Shown here: positions 36,541 through 45,297 of the stretch, in pieces
Layout of the letters: every line of letters starts with the position of its first letter
Position numbering within the stretch: position 1 is the stretch's first letter
DNA from: an uncultured Microbulbifer sp.
GTDB lineage: Bacteria; Pseudomonadota; Gammaproteobacteria; Pseudomonadales; Cellvibrionaceae
Direction of reading: 5' to 3'
DNA: 64,000 nt
Assembly: GCF_947498635.1 (NCBI RefSeq)
Contig: NZ_CANMKV010000007.1
Span: 62,001 to 126,000 of the forward strand
The notes under the pieces: model-generated
What the model was told of the DNA's origin: nothing
The model's database searches: none
The model's input: the letters and a program-made list of their open reading frames with translations, nothing else
Program-made: the position numbers and the translations under genes

Positions 36541-37788
36541 ATGAAACTCTTGCGTTGGCTTCTGTTAATACTGCTGGCTTTACTGGTGATCTCCGCCCTG
36601 GCGGCGCCGGGTATTATCGGGCCCAAAGTGGAGGAGATCTGGAAGCAGCAATTGGGCCGGCTACAGGGGGGGAACTCCACCAGCTATCAGCGCGGCTGGT
36701 TTGGCGCTGAGACCAATACCGAGGTGGCCCTGCAAAATGGCACCACGGAATTGCGTACAGAAATCCATCACGGTCCACTGCTGTTGACCTCCCGCGGGCC
36801 TCGCTTCGGGGTGATCTACAGTGAAACCCGCCTGGATCTTGAGCAATTAAATCCCCAGCTGCGCGCGCAGCTTGAATCCCTCTATGGGCGCCTGCAGGAC
36901 AGCCCTCTGGTTTTAGAGACTCTGGTATCGGCGGATAACCGTGTACTAAATACCCTGCGCCTGGAGCCCTTCAAGAGCACGGGGGACTTTGGTCAGTTGG
37001 AATTTAATGGTGGAGAAATTGCCGTCTCGACGGATTACAGCGGTGCAACCCTCGAAGGGGTTGTCGATCTGGGTAGCTTACGCCAGCTGAGAGATGGGGT
37101 AGAGGTACTATTTACCGAACCAGTCACAGGAGAGTTCCAGCTGGAACCCCAACGGGGCGGCAAAGCACAATTAAGCCTCTCCTTATTGCGGGCAGAGTCC
37201 GATTCCGGCCCGGTGGAGTTGCGGGATATCCGCCTCAACCTGGACCTGGAAATGCTGGCTGCGCAGACTCTAAAGGTAGTGAGCGATTTACATTTGCCCA
37301 ATGTCCAGTCTGCTACACCCATCACCTCAGCGCGCCAGCAGATGACCCTACCGAAGATTAAGGCCGCTGACCTGGGCCACTATTTACGTTTGTTGCTGCC
37401 GGTGGCGGAGCGCAATTGGGCCCTTGATCTGCGCCCACCGCTGCGCCTGCAGCAACAGTTGGTGGTGGAGTCGCGCAATGGCCCAGTACTGGTGGATGCT
37501 GATGTTGACTGGAAGGGTATGAAGCGCGCCCCACGCCAGCGCAACGGCAGCGCCTTGAACCAGTGGCTGCAGCCGCTGGTGGGTACCATGACTTTGAGTG
37601 CTGCCGAGTCGGCACTGCTGCAATCGCCACTGGTGGGGCAGGCGATGATGCTGCGGGAATACGGTTTGCTGATCGAACACAACGATGAGCTGCAGATGCA
37701 CCTGGAGGTCAATCGCGGGCGCCTGGAAGTCAATGGCCAGCAGCTGCCGCCGGATTTGTTCCTGATGGCCTTAACTGGGCAATTTTAA
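36541..37788 (+). CDS. YdgA/DUF945-family envelope protein
   Basis: 415 residues. A single N-terminal membrane anchor (LLRWLLLILLALLVISALAAPGIIG) is followed by repeated beta-rich segments of the DUF945/YdgA type, beginning with SYQRGWFGAETNTEV, a motif shared by the family (S-x-x-RGWF). Members are inner-membrane-anchored periplasmic proteins of unclear role, possibly related to AsmA-like lipid/envelope functions. The ATG at 36541 is preferred to an ATT/ATG cluster 9 bases upstream. The ribosome site is weak. It returns to GC-rich composition. It converges on ppc. Confidence 0.7.
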   Translation: MKLLRWLLLILLALLVISALAAPGIIGPKVEEIWKQQLGRLQGGNSTSYQRGWFGAETNTEVALQNGTTELRTEIHHGPLLLTSRGPRFGVIYSETRLDLEQLNPQLRAQLESLYGRLQDSPLVLETLVSADNRVLNTLRLEPFKSTGDFGQLEFNGGEIAVSTDYSGATLEGVVDLGSLRQLRDGVEVLFTEPVTGEFQLEPQRGGKAQLSLSLLRAESDSGPVELRDIRLNLDLEMLAAQTLKVVSDLHLPNVQSATPITSARQQMTLPKIKAADLGHYLRLLLPVAERNWALDLRPPLRLQQQLVVESRNGPVLVDADVDWKGMKRAPRQRNGSALNQWLQPLVGTMTLSAAESALLQSPLVGQAMMLREYGLLIEHNDELQMHLEVNRGRLEVNGQQLPPDLFLMALTGQF

Positions 37789-37869
37789 CTCCCCTTACCT
37801 ACGGGAGAGGCCGCTCCTCTCCCTGTTTCCTCGGTTTTACGGCAACCTCATAGTAGTAGCTCGACATTA

Positions 37870-40533
37870 CTAACCGGTATTGCGCATTCCCGCGGCGATG
37901 CCGGCAATCGTCACCATCAGGGCGCTCTCTAGCACGGCGTCGCTCTCCCTTTCACGCAAGCGTGCCATCAGTTCGGCCTGTAACAGGTGCAGCGGGTCTG
38001 TGTAGGGGTCGCGCACGCGGATAGACCAACGCATCACCGGGTTATTATCCAGCAGGCTTTCGCGGCCGGTGAGCTGTTGCAGGGCGCTCACCGTATGGGC
38101 CAGGCGTTCGCGCAGGTTCTCGCCCAGTTCGATCAGTTCCCCGCTGTCAGTGAGCCGCTCCTCGTACCAGGAGGCGACACGGGTGTCGGACTTGGCCAGT
38201 ACCATCTCGAGCATATCCACGACCCCTTGGAAAAAGGGCCATTCACAACTCATCTCTCGTAATGTATCGGCCTCGTCGGCCTGCTTTAGAGCGTGCTCCA
38301 GGGCGGTGCCCGTGCCTAGCCAGGCGGGCAGCATCAGGCGGATCTGGGTCCAGGCAAACACCCAGGGAATAGCGCGCAGAGTCTCCACGCCGCCCCCGGG
38401 TTTGCGTTTTGCCGGGCGGCTGCCGAGTGCCAGGCGGCGGAGTTCAGTCTCCGGTGTGACAGTGCGCAGGTAGGCTACCAGGGCCGGGTCGTCGCGCACC
38501 ACTTCGCGATAGCTCTGCACCGAGACCTCGGTGAGTCGCTCCATCTGGTTGCGCCATTCGGGGCGCGGCTGTGCCGGTGGCATCAGGGTGGCTTCCAGAG
38601 TGGCTGCCACATACTGTTCCAGGTTATAGGCGGCCACTGTTGGTCGACCGTATTTGAAGCGGATCATTTCCCCCTGTTCTGTCACGCGGATACGCCCGGC
38701 TACCGAGCCGGGTGGTTGTGACAGTAGCGCCATGCGTGTGGGCGATCCACCGCGGGAAATGGAACCGCCGCGGCCGTGAAACAGCGTCAGAGGAATGCCG
38801 TGGTTGCGGAAGATCTTGGTGAGGGCCTCCTGGGTACTGAACTGCGCCCAGGCCGCACCGAGAAAGCCCGCATCTTTGGCGGAATCGGAGTAGCCAATCA
38901 TTACTTCTTGGCCTTCCAGTACACGCTGCTTGTACTGGGGAATATTGAGTAGGGTACTCATGGTGTCGGCGGCATTGTTGAGATCGTCGAGGGTCTCAAA
39001 CAGCGGTACTACGCGCATGGGGTGATGGACCCCGGCAATTTTCTGCAACAGCATCACGGCCAAGACATCGGAGGCTTTCCTGGCCATGGAAATTACATAG
39101 GCACCGAGCCCCTCGGGGCCCTGTTCGGCCACCACCTGGCAGGTTTCCAGGACCTCGCGCACATCCGCATCGCAGAAATCGGTGTGGTAGAAATCCTCGT
39201 TCACCAGGGGGCGGCGATTTTCCAGCTCGGCCAGTAGAAATGCCAATTTGCTCTGTTCATCCCAGCTGGCGTAGTTACCCAGGCCCAAATAGCGGGTGAT
39301 GGCATCGAGCGCATCGGCGTGGCGGGTGGACTCCTGGCGGATATCTAGACGCAGTAAGGTGATGCCAAAGCAGTTGAGGCGACGCAGGGTATCCTTAAGC
39401 TGGCCATCGGCAATGGCGGCTAGGCCCACAGTGCGCAGGGAGCGGTCGATAAGGCTTAGGGGCTCGAACAGTTCCCGGTTGCTGTTAAACACGGTATCGC
39501 TGGAGGGTTCGGCGCCGCCGATGCGCGCCTCCATTTGTGCGCGGGTGTTGCGCAGACGCTGGCGTACACGTCTCAGTATTAGACGATAGGGTTCGTGGCT
39601 GGGGCCTGTCTGCTCCAGTAATTCCTCACTGGCTTTGTGCATAGACAGATCCGCCAGCAGGTTTTCCACATCCCGCAGAAAGAGGTCGGCAGCCATCCAG
39701 CGAGCCAGTAACAACACCTGGCGGGTTACCTTGGCGGTGACATTGGGGTTGCCGTCGCGATCGCCACCCATCCAGGAAGCAAAGCGGATTGGCACCCAGT
39801 CGTCCGGCAGTGGTGGCAGCTCAGCCAGAGCCAGTTCGGCCTCGATGGCACGCATACTCTGCGGGACCGCTTGCCACAGCGACTGCTCGATCGTGGCGAA
39901 GCCCCATTTGGCTTCATCCACCGGCGTTGGCCTCTCACGACGGATTTCATCGGTGCTCCAGGCGGAGAGTATCTGCTCGTGTAGATGACGGCGCAGCTCG
40001 CGCGCCTCCTCCTGGGTGAGGTCGGGCCGGTCCAGGTCGGCGAGGAGGTCGGCGACGCGGTCGTACTTGCGGATCAGAGTGCGGCGGGTGACCTCTGTGG
40101 GGTGTGCGGTGAGCACCAGCTCTACAGAGAGGTCCTTCAGCACTGCGTGGATATCGCCCGGCGCCTGCTTGGCGTTCTTGAGCTCCGCCAGTACCTGGCG
40201 CAGACCGCGGTCGGTGTCCGGGTCGCCGGAGAAGCGTTGATGTTGCCGGTGCAGACGCTCGCGGTGGCGCTGCTCGGCGATGTTGGCCAAATTCAGAAAC
40301 TGACTAAAGGCGCGGGCGACTTCCAACAGCGTGTCATCGTCGAGAGGGTCCAGCAATTGGTGTAGGCGATCGACTTGCATCTCACCGGTGCCGCGACTTT
40401 CCACCGCTGCTTGGCGAATGGTTTCCACGGTATCGAAGAGGGTTTCACCGGCCTGCTCGCGCAGTACCGAACCGAGTTCCTCGCCGAGTAGGCGGACGTC
40501 CTCCCGTAGCGGGGTATTTTGATCCTGACTCAC
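37870..40533 (-). CDS. ppc: Phosphoenolpyruvate carboxylase
   Basis: Carboxylates PEP to oxaloacetate to refill the TCA cycle. The GTG at 40533 gives 887 residues (E. coli 883) and is preceded by AGGGAG; the frame remains open upstream, but that part does not match the family. Signature segments VLTAHPTEVTRRTL (catalytic His) and LFHGRGGSISRGG are intact, as is the C-terminal end MVTIAGIAAGMRNTG, where the final Gly closes the active and allosteric region. Monocistronic by position. Confidence 0.96.
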   Translation of the reverse strand: MSQDQNTPLREDVRLLGEELGSVLREQAGETLFDTVETIRQAAVESRGTGEMQVDRLHQLLDPLDDDTLLEVARAFSQFLNLANIAEQRHRERLHRQHQRFSGDPDTDRGLRQVLAELKNAKQAPGDIHAVLKDLSVELVLTAHPTEVTRRTLIRKYDRVADLLADLDRPDLTQEEARELRRHLHEQILSAWSTDEIRRERPTPVDEAKWGFATIEQSLWQAVPQSMRAIEAELALAELPPLPDDWVPIRFASWMGGDRDGNPNVTAKVTRQVLLLARWMAADLFLRDVENLLADLSMHKASEELLEQTGPSHEPYRLILRRVRQRLRNTRAQMEARIGGAEPSSDTVFNSNRELFEPLSLIDRSLRTVGLAAIADGQLKDTLRRLNCFGITLLRLDIRQESTRHADALDAITRYLGLGNYASWDEQSKLAFLLAELENRRPLVNEDFYHTDFCDADVREVLETCQVVAEQGPEGLGAYVISMARKASDVLAVMLLQKIAGVHHPMRVVPLFETLDDLNNAADTMSTLLNIPQYKQRVLEGQEVMIGYSDSAKDAGFLGAAWAQFSTQEALTKIFRNHGIPLTLFHGRGGSISRGGSPTRMALLSQPPGSVAGRIRVTEQGEMIRFKYGRPTVAAYNLEQYVAATLEATLMPPAQPRPEWRNQMERLTEVSVQSYREVVRDDPALVAYLRTVTPETELRRLALGSRPAKRKPGGGVETLRAIPWVFAWTQIRLMLPAWLGTGTALEHALKQADEADTLREMSCEWPFFQGVVDMLEMVLAKSDTRVASWYEERLTDSGELIELGENLRERLAHTVSALQQLTGRESLLDNNPVMRWSIRVRDPYTDPLHLLQAELMARLRERESDAVLESALMVTIAGIAAGMRNTG

Positions 40534-40810
40534 AACCCTTTTTCTCCCTAGCGATATCCGGTGAAGATTCTGGGCATTATCTTCGCACAATTTTCCGCAA
40601 GGGGGTTGCGCCGCCGAGGTTAGGGAAAGTTGAGACTTGAAGTCCCCGTGAAGTTGCGAAATGCAAAGGCGAAGATAGGGCGAATATTAAGCGTTGAATG
40701 CAGGAGAGAGTGAATGGCAGTTTTATAGAAAAGATGAAATGTAAAACCGTCTTAACAGGAACGGGTTATTTCGACAGGGTGGTGGTGGCTTGCGCTTGCT
40801 TTAAATGGGC

Positions 40811-40846
40811 AATGCCCGCGCGGATTTTCACGCGGGCGGGCATTTT
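40811..40846 (-). terminator. Hairpin between the DUF4870-like gene and ppc
   Basis: TGCCCGCGCG and CGCGGGCGGGCA pair with a small bulge around ATTTTC. A T run follows only on the plus strand (40842-40847), so on the minus strand it is terminator-like but weak. Confidence 0.45.
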
Positions 40847-41215
40847 TTAATAGTGCATCGGATCATAGGCGGGGCGGCGATCGACCAGCATCAGCCAGCC
40901 GCGAATGACCCGATAGATGACCCAAATCCAATTGATGGCGAGAATTAAGTAGCCCAGGCCGAGTATCCACCAGGTTAGAGAGCCGACAATCGTCCACAGC
41001 AGCCAAAACCAGAAGGTGCGAATCTGCCAGCGGAAGTGAGATTCCGCCAGGGTGCCGCGTACATCGCTGCGCTTAAAATAATTAATCAGTACGCCGACAA
41101 AAAAAGGGATTGCGGTAAACAGGCTGATGGCCTGGATCAAGTAGACCATGATGGCCAGATCGCGGCCACTCTGTTCGCGGGCCTCTTGGGAGCGGGTTGG
41201 GTACTGCTCAGACAT
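40847..41215 (-). CDS. DUF4870/Tic20-like membrane protein
   Basis: 122 residues with three or four membrane helices: LAIMVYLIQAISLFTAIPFF, FWFWLLWTIVGSLTWWI and LGYLILAINWIWVIYRVIRGW. The order resembles the DUF4870/Tic20-like family common in gammaproteobacteria, whose role is unknown. The N-terminus is polar (SEQYPTRSQEAREQSGRD). The start is at the ATG on 41215. Confidence 0.65.
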   Translation of the reverse strand: MSEQYPTRSQEAREQSGRDLAIMVYLIQAISLFTAIPFFVGVLINYFKRSDVRGTLAESHFRWQIRTFWFWLLWTIVGSLTWWILGLGYLILAINWIWVIYRVIRGWLMLVDRRPAYDPMHY

Positions 41216-41453
41216 GACTTAATTCTCTTTTGAACTCTGCAAAATATAGTGTGGTCCCCACTGCGCAATTCAACGTATGTGCGTTGGAGTGGTATTTTTG
41301 TGCGACAGTCGGTGCCGGCTATGGTTTGTGTTAGCCGGACCTTGAAGGGCTGGAACAGTTGGGGGGGCTGTTAACCTCGCGGGCGCTGGCCCATCCCTGT
41401 GTCGTATCATCCCATTAACTTGTCTGTATTTCGGCTAATAACCGTAAGTAATA

Positions 41454-42827
41454 TCATTTCAGGGCCCACTCGGTGTGTACATTGCGTTCGCGCCAGGCTT
41501 TTAGCTGGCGTACCGATTCGCGCATTAGCTGCAATAATTCAGTGCGCTGCCGGCGGCAGTGCTCGCGTTCACTATCGATGGAGAGATTAGCGGCCAGGCT
41601 GCGCAGACGTGCGGATACATTGTCGAGACCCACTTCCGCCGCAGCTCGGGCAACATCCTGGGCTTGTTTCTCCGCATCCAACCAGTGGCGTCCGGTGAGT
41701 GCGCTGGTGAGCGAGGTAATGTGCTTGGGTAGGGTGGCGCTGCGGTCGCTGAGTAGTTCGGCGAATGTGAGATGATCCAAGGTATCTTGTTGGCGCAACA
41801 GGGTATTGGTGTTCAGTAGCTGCGCCGGGCGAGGTTTCTGCTGTTGTGGCGCTCCCTGAAGGCGCCGCGTGGCCCATTGCATCAGCTGCATCAACTGCCG
41901 GTCGCCAATCGGGTGGGTGAGTACCCCGGTAAATCCACGCGCCTGGTAGCGCTCTTTATCGCCGGTTCTGGCACTTTGCAGTAGGGCGAAAATTGGTAGG
42001 TCTGCGCCGCGTTCTCGGCGAATTTCGCGCACGGCTTCCACGCCGTCCATCAGTGGCAGGTGCGTATCGGTCAGTATCAGGTCAAAGTTTTTTTGCAGGG
42101 CGGCACTACTGCCGTCGATACCGTTACACTCTCTTTGCACATGATGACCCATGGCTTCCAGTGTTGCCTGCAGGGATTCGTGTTTATTATTTTCCACTAA
42201 CAGCACGGCGAGGCCGTTGCCGGTATTGCCGAGTACTTCTCTGGGAAGCTTGAGTTCCACAGTTTCGACTTTGCCAATCTGGCGCAGATCGTCTAAGGAT
42301 TTGAGTGCCGCATTCAACTGGCGTTTGCTAATTTCCACCAGAGCTTTTGTGTTGTTGTCCTCGCTGCGTCCGAGCAGGTTGAGGGTGCCCATGAGTGTAT
42401 CGAGAGGGTGGTGCAGTTGATGGCGCACGATGGTGAGCAGATCGAATTTTTCCTGGCGCACTAATTCGAGGCTTTCGCGAGTTTCTTCTAATTGTTTTTC
42501 CAGGGCGAGGAATTCACTGTTGCGACTGTGCGCCTTTTGAAACAGGTTGCTGTTTTCGGCACTGATATTGTCGATCTGTTGTGCGCTTTGTCGCCTTAAT
42601 TTTTTCAGGCTGAGCTGTCTATTGAGTGTAAATAGGCAAACGAGTAAAAGTGCAACTAGCGCAGCGGCCAGCCAGTAAATAGACACTTGTCGCGTGAGCG
42701 TATTTAATTCAAAGGCTTGCGCGCCACTGCTGATACATGCCGAGCCCCACAGCAGCATACCGGTTTGCAGGGTAGATAAATAAATACGGCTAGAGGGCAG
42801 CCCCCCAGAAGAAATGGCTTTTGTCAT
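41454..42827 (-). CDS. Degenerate hybrid sensor protein: HisKA, REC and Hpt-like, no kinase domain
   Basis: 457 residues. A membrane helix at about 48-67 is followed by a coiled coil (80-128) and a HisKA-like dimerisation helix with RHQLHHPLD (His136). The expected HATPase domain (N, G1, G2 boxes) is absent, and the sequence goes straight to a receiver domain (about 205-320). There Asp254 (LILTDTHLPLMDG) is kept, but the acid pair reads VEN and the conserved Lys is His (LTHP). A C-terminal Hpt-like bundle has Gln390 where the phospho-His should be (AQDVARAAAEVG). Likely a non-catalytic scaffold or decoy. The start was chosen at the ATG at 42827. Confidence 0.75.
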   Translation of the reverse strand: MTKAISSGGLPSSRIYLSTLQTGMLLWGSACISSGAQAFELNTLTRQVSIYWLAAALVALLLVCLFTLNRQLSLKKLRRQSAQQIDNISAENSNLFQKAHSRNSEFLALEKQLEETRESLELVRQEKFDLLTIVRHQLHHPLDTLMGTLNLLGRSEDNNTKALVEISKRQLNAALKSLDDLRQIGKVETVELKLPREVLGNTGNGLAVLLVENNKHESLQATLEAMGHHVQRECNGIDGSSAALQKNFDLILTDTHLPLMDGVEAVREIRRERGADLPIFALLQSARTGDKERYQARGFTGVLTHPIGDRQLMQLMQWATRRLQGAPQQQKPRPAQLLNTNTLLRQQDTLDHLTFAELLSDRSATLPKHITSLTSALTGRHWLDAEKQAQDVARAAAEVGLDNVSARLRSLAANLSIDSEREHCRRQRTELLQLMRESVRQLKAWRERNVHTEWALK

Positions 42828-43218
42828 CCTTGTAATCACTTTTTTGTTAGGGCGGACTAAATCCTGCAGTCCGCGGTGTGATTTTTGCGGTAGGTTTTGA
42901 TCGATACTCCCGAAAAGATCAGACCGTTTGATACTGCAATATGGCACGGCGTACAAGAGAAATTTTTGCGGGGATGGGCTGCTTAAGGGGGGAGAATTCA
43001 GTCATCGACATGACCGCTATCGCCAATACCCAAGTAATATTGCGCCAATTATTGATAATGGTTTTTTAGGTTGGTTTTTGCCGAGAGGAATTGCACGCTA
43101 TTACAGAGGTAGCTCTGGGCGTAAATTTAATAGAGGGAGAGCGTATTTTCCGAGTTTGGCGGCGGGCTATTCTTCAAAAAATACGCAATTCATGGTCGAA
43201 AAAAATGATTTTAATGTC
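42828..43218. other. Intergenic region, no gene accepted
   Basis: About 390 bases, AT-rich from 42980 on. A plus-strand frame at 42928-43248 of 106 codons has no recognisable domain and overlaps the end of the next gene on the other strand, so it is not accepted. Confidence 0.45.
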
Positions 43219-43881
43219 TCAGGCAGCCTGGGGGAGGCGTTCCTGTAATAATTGCAACATACGCTCTGAGGGGAGAAATAAGCGAATACCATCGCAGTGG
43301 GCGAGTAGCTCTCGATAAAAATAATCGAAGTGGGTGCAGCCCAGGATAAGAATTTGCACACCGCTTTTCACAAGTGCCGCTACTAGGTCATCCAGAGCGT
43401 GCTGTTGCACAATCATTTCTGCGGGGAGACCATCCTCAATGTCTTCGACAATCTGCAGGTTGCCGATGCCGATTACCTTGGCTGTGGTATTGCGCTCGAG
43501 GATCTCGCGTTCGATATTGGCGCAGCTCTGGCAGTTGGCGGCGAGCAGGCCAAAATTGCGGTAGCGTTGGGTCAGCTCGGCATAGACTTCAAGTGGGGAG
43601 ACCACTTCAATGGATGAGGCGGCTTTAACCGCCTGCATATCCACGGCGCCGGAGAGGGAGTTACAGTAGATCATGGCGGCTTCGGCGCCGCCTTGGTGCA
43701 GCTGTTCTATCGCGCTGATCAACTGTTGGGTGAGGGCGCCGCGCTCCAGAGCCTGTAATTGGGTCTGTGCTTGGGGGGATGCCGACAGGGACAAGCCGAC
43801 ACCGCGCAGCTGGCGCGCGGCGAGGAAATCCAGGCCAAAGCGGGTGTCAGTCGGGGTGCCGGCGACCACGCCAATGGTCAT
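43219..43881 (-). CDS. Asp/Glu racemase-superfamily protein
   Basis: 220 residues, a two-lobed fold with the two expected cysteines: YCNSLSGAVD in the N lobe and LGCTHFDYFYREL in the C lobe. These are the general acid/base pair in aspartate and glutamate racemases. The match to MurI is partial (no clear MurI N-terminal signature), so a broad-specificity amino-acid racemase or a hydantoin-racemase relative is equally possible. The ATG at 43881 fits the start GVVAGTPTDTRFG; longer frames are ignored. Confidence 0.75.
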   Translation of the reverse strand: MTIGVVAGTPTDTRFGLDFLAARQLRGVGLSLSASPQAQTQLQALERGALTQQLISAIEQLHQGGAEAAMIYCNSLSGAVDMQAVKAASSIEVVSPLEVYAELTQRYRNFGLLAANCQSCANIEREILERNTTAKVIGIGNLQIVEDIEDGLPAEMIVQQHALDDLVAALVKSGVQILILGCTHFDYFYRELLAHCDGIRLFLPSERMLQLLQERLPQAA

Positions 43882-43960
43882 GGAGCTCTCTTCAATGGCG
43901 TTCTGCGTCAACACGGCGATTTTCCTCTCTCGTAATGCTCAGTCGAGTGTCTGTGTCCTC

Positions 43961-44455
43961 TCAGGAGGCTCTTTTGCTCCGCAAGGGGCTGACGGTATTA
44001 ATCCACACTCGGCGCACCCAGTCGAGATAAATTCCATAGGGACCGCCGAGGGCGCCGGCAATCAGCATGAAGGTAATACTGGCGGTAGCGATTTCGTCCC
44101 AGCTGGCGCCGCCCAGGTGCATATTGCCCATATAGAGTGGGAACTGGAAACTGAGGAAGACAAAGGTATCCACCAGGTAGGCATTGATTGGGCCACCGCC
44201 GCCAAAACGGTTCACCACCCAGCTGCGATAGACACTGAAGGGCCGCGCAATCAGAGTGTTGAAGACCAGGGCCATCAGGCGCACTTTCAGATGTTCGTTC
44301 CAGCTCATACCGGCCAGCAGCAGCTCGATGGGAATCGCCACCGCCCAGGAAAAGCTGTTCATGGCGAAGATATCCACGAGGAAATCCCAGCGACGCGCGT
44401 TGGGCGCGGCTGGTTCGGCGTCGGGGCCGGACGGTGTGAGTGCGGGCGCGGACAT
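43961..44455 (-). CDS. alaE: L-alanine exporter AlaE
   Basis: 164 residues with four membrane helices. The motifs DIFAMNSFSWAVAIPIELLLAGMSW, NTLIARPFSVYRSWVV, AYLVDTFVFLSFQFPLYMG and GALGGPYGIYLDWVRR match AlaE, which exports excess alanine. The N-terminal 20 residues are a Pro/Ala-rich extension. Divergent from a padR gene, with a perfect 8-bp inverted repeat in between. Confidence 0.88.
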   Translation of the reverse strand: MSAPALTPSGPDAEPAAPNARRWDFLVDIFAMNSFSWAVAIPIELLLAGMSWNEHLKVRLMALVFNTLIARPFSVYRSWVVNRFGGGGPINAYLVDTFVFLSFQFPLYMGNMHLGGASWDEIATASITFMLIAGALGGPYGIYLDWVRRVWINTVSPLRSKRAS

Positions 44456-44547
44456 GGAGTAAACAACCTCTTGAACATCGAGCCCTCACCTCACGGTGGC
44501 GGCAGGCCGGCGATTATATCTCCAAATTGCGCAAATGCTAGCCTTGC

Positions 44548-44574
44548 ATCTCGACTGGTGAGATCTGTCGAGAT
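44548..44574. promoter_or_regulatory. Inverted repeat between alaE and padR, possible operator
   Basis: ATCTCGAC-N11-GTCGAGAT is a perfect 8-bp inverted repeat 92 bases upstream of the alaE start and 123 bases upstream of padR. A second imperfect AT-rich dyad, TATTAGA-N7-TCTAAATA, lies a few bases further on (about 44589-44610). Either could bind the adjacent PadR protein. Confidence 0.4.
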
Positions 44575-44697
44575 AATCCTCCTACAAAATATTAGAAAAT
44601 TAATCTAAATATCTTATTGGCTTTATGTGTCTCCTGGCCACAGTGGCGCCTGAGAGGTTAATATGCAACTCTTTGCATAAGCCAAATCGGAGCCATC

Positions 44698-45249
44698 ATG
44701 TCCCTGCGCTACGCCGTCCTCACTCTGTTGGATATCGAGCCCGGCAGTGGTTACGACCTGAAGCGTCGCTTCGAGCGCAGCGTTTCTCATTTCTGGAGTG
44801 CGAGTCATCAGCAGATGTACCGGGAGCTGCACAAGCTGTATGACGAGGGTCTGCTGGATTGCGAGGAACAGCCCCAGGAAGGTAAGCCGGACAAGAAGGT
44901 TTACAGCCTCACCGAAAAAGGTCGTGCGGAGTTATGCGACTGGGTGACTCAGCCGGCAGCGCCTCAGAAAATTCGCGAGCCTTTTCTCGTGCGCCTGTTT
45001 GCCGGCCATCACCTGAGCCAGGAAGAATTGCGCGAGGCGCTCAACGATCAGCTGCGGAGGCATCATGGGTTACTGGAGAACTACCGGGAGCAGAACGAGC
45101 GGGTATTGAAGAGTGCCCCAGCCTTGCAGGAACGTTACTGGCTCGCCCATCAGACCCTGCTATTGGGAATTGAGGCGGAAAAGACCTGGATTAGCTGGGC
45201 GGAAAAAATGCTCAGTCAGCTTGAGCAGAAACACGGGGAAACCAATTAA
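44698..45249 (+). CDS. PadR-family transcriptional regulator
   Basis: 183 residues. The winged helix SLRYAVLTLLDIEPGSGYDLKRRFERSVSHFW and the wing YSLTEKGRAELCDWV are typical of PadR, followed by a C-terminal helical effector/dimer domain of the Vir_act_alpha_C type (about 95-180). PadR proteins are usually repressors of an adjacent exporter or detoxification gene; the adjacent divergent gene here is alaE. A CGGAG ribosome site precedes the ATG. It ends at a strong terminator. Confidence 0.88.
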   Translation: MSLRYAVLTLLDIEPGSGYDLKRRFERSVSHFWSASHQQMYRELHKLYDEGLLDCEEQPQEGKPDKKVYSLTEKGRAELCDWVTQPAAPQKIREPFLVRLFAGHHLSQEELREALNDQLRRHHGLLENYREQNERVLKSAPALQERYWLAHQTLLLGIEAEKTWISWAEKMLSQLEQKHGETN

Positions 45250-45276
45250 AAAAACCGGGCACTGCCCGGTTTTTTT
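45249..45276 (+). terminator. Rho-independent terminator after padR
   Basis: Perfect stem ACCGGGC/GCCCGGT with an ACT loop, A run before and six or more T after. Shared with the converging KAS III gene on the other strand. Confidence 0.9.
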
Positions 45277-45297
45277 GTATCCGTAGCATTCTTCGAC

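Noticed and set aside
36300..36680. Possible 126-residue minus-strand protein
   Set aside because: Overlaps the start of the DUF945 gene by about 140 bases and has no domain.
42928..43248. Possible 106-residue plus-strand protein
   Set aside because: No family resemblance, start inside the upstream leader of the hybrid sensor gene, and overlaps the racemase gene end.
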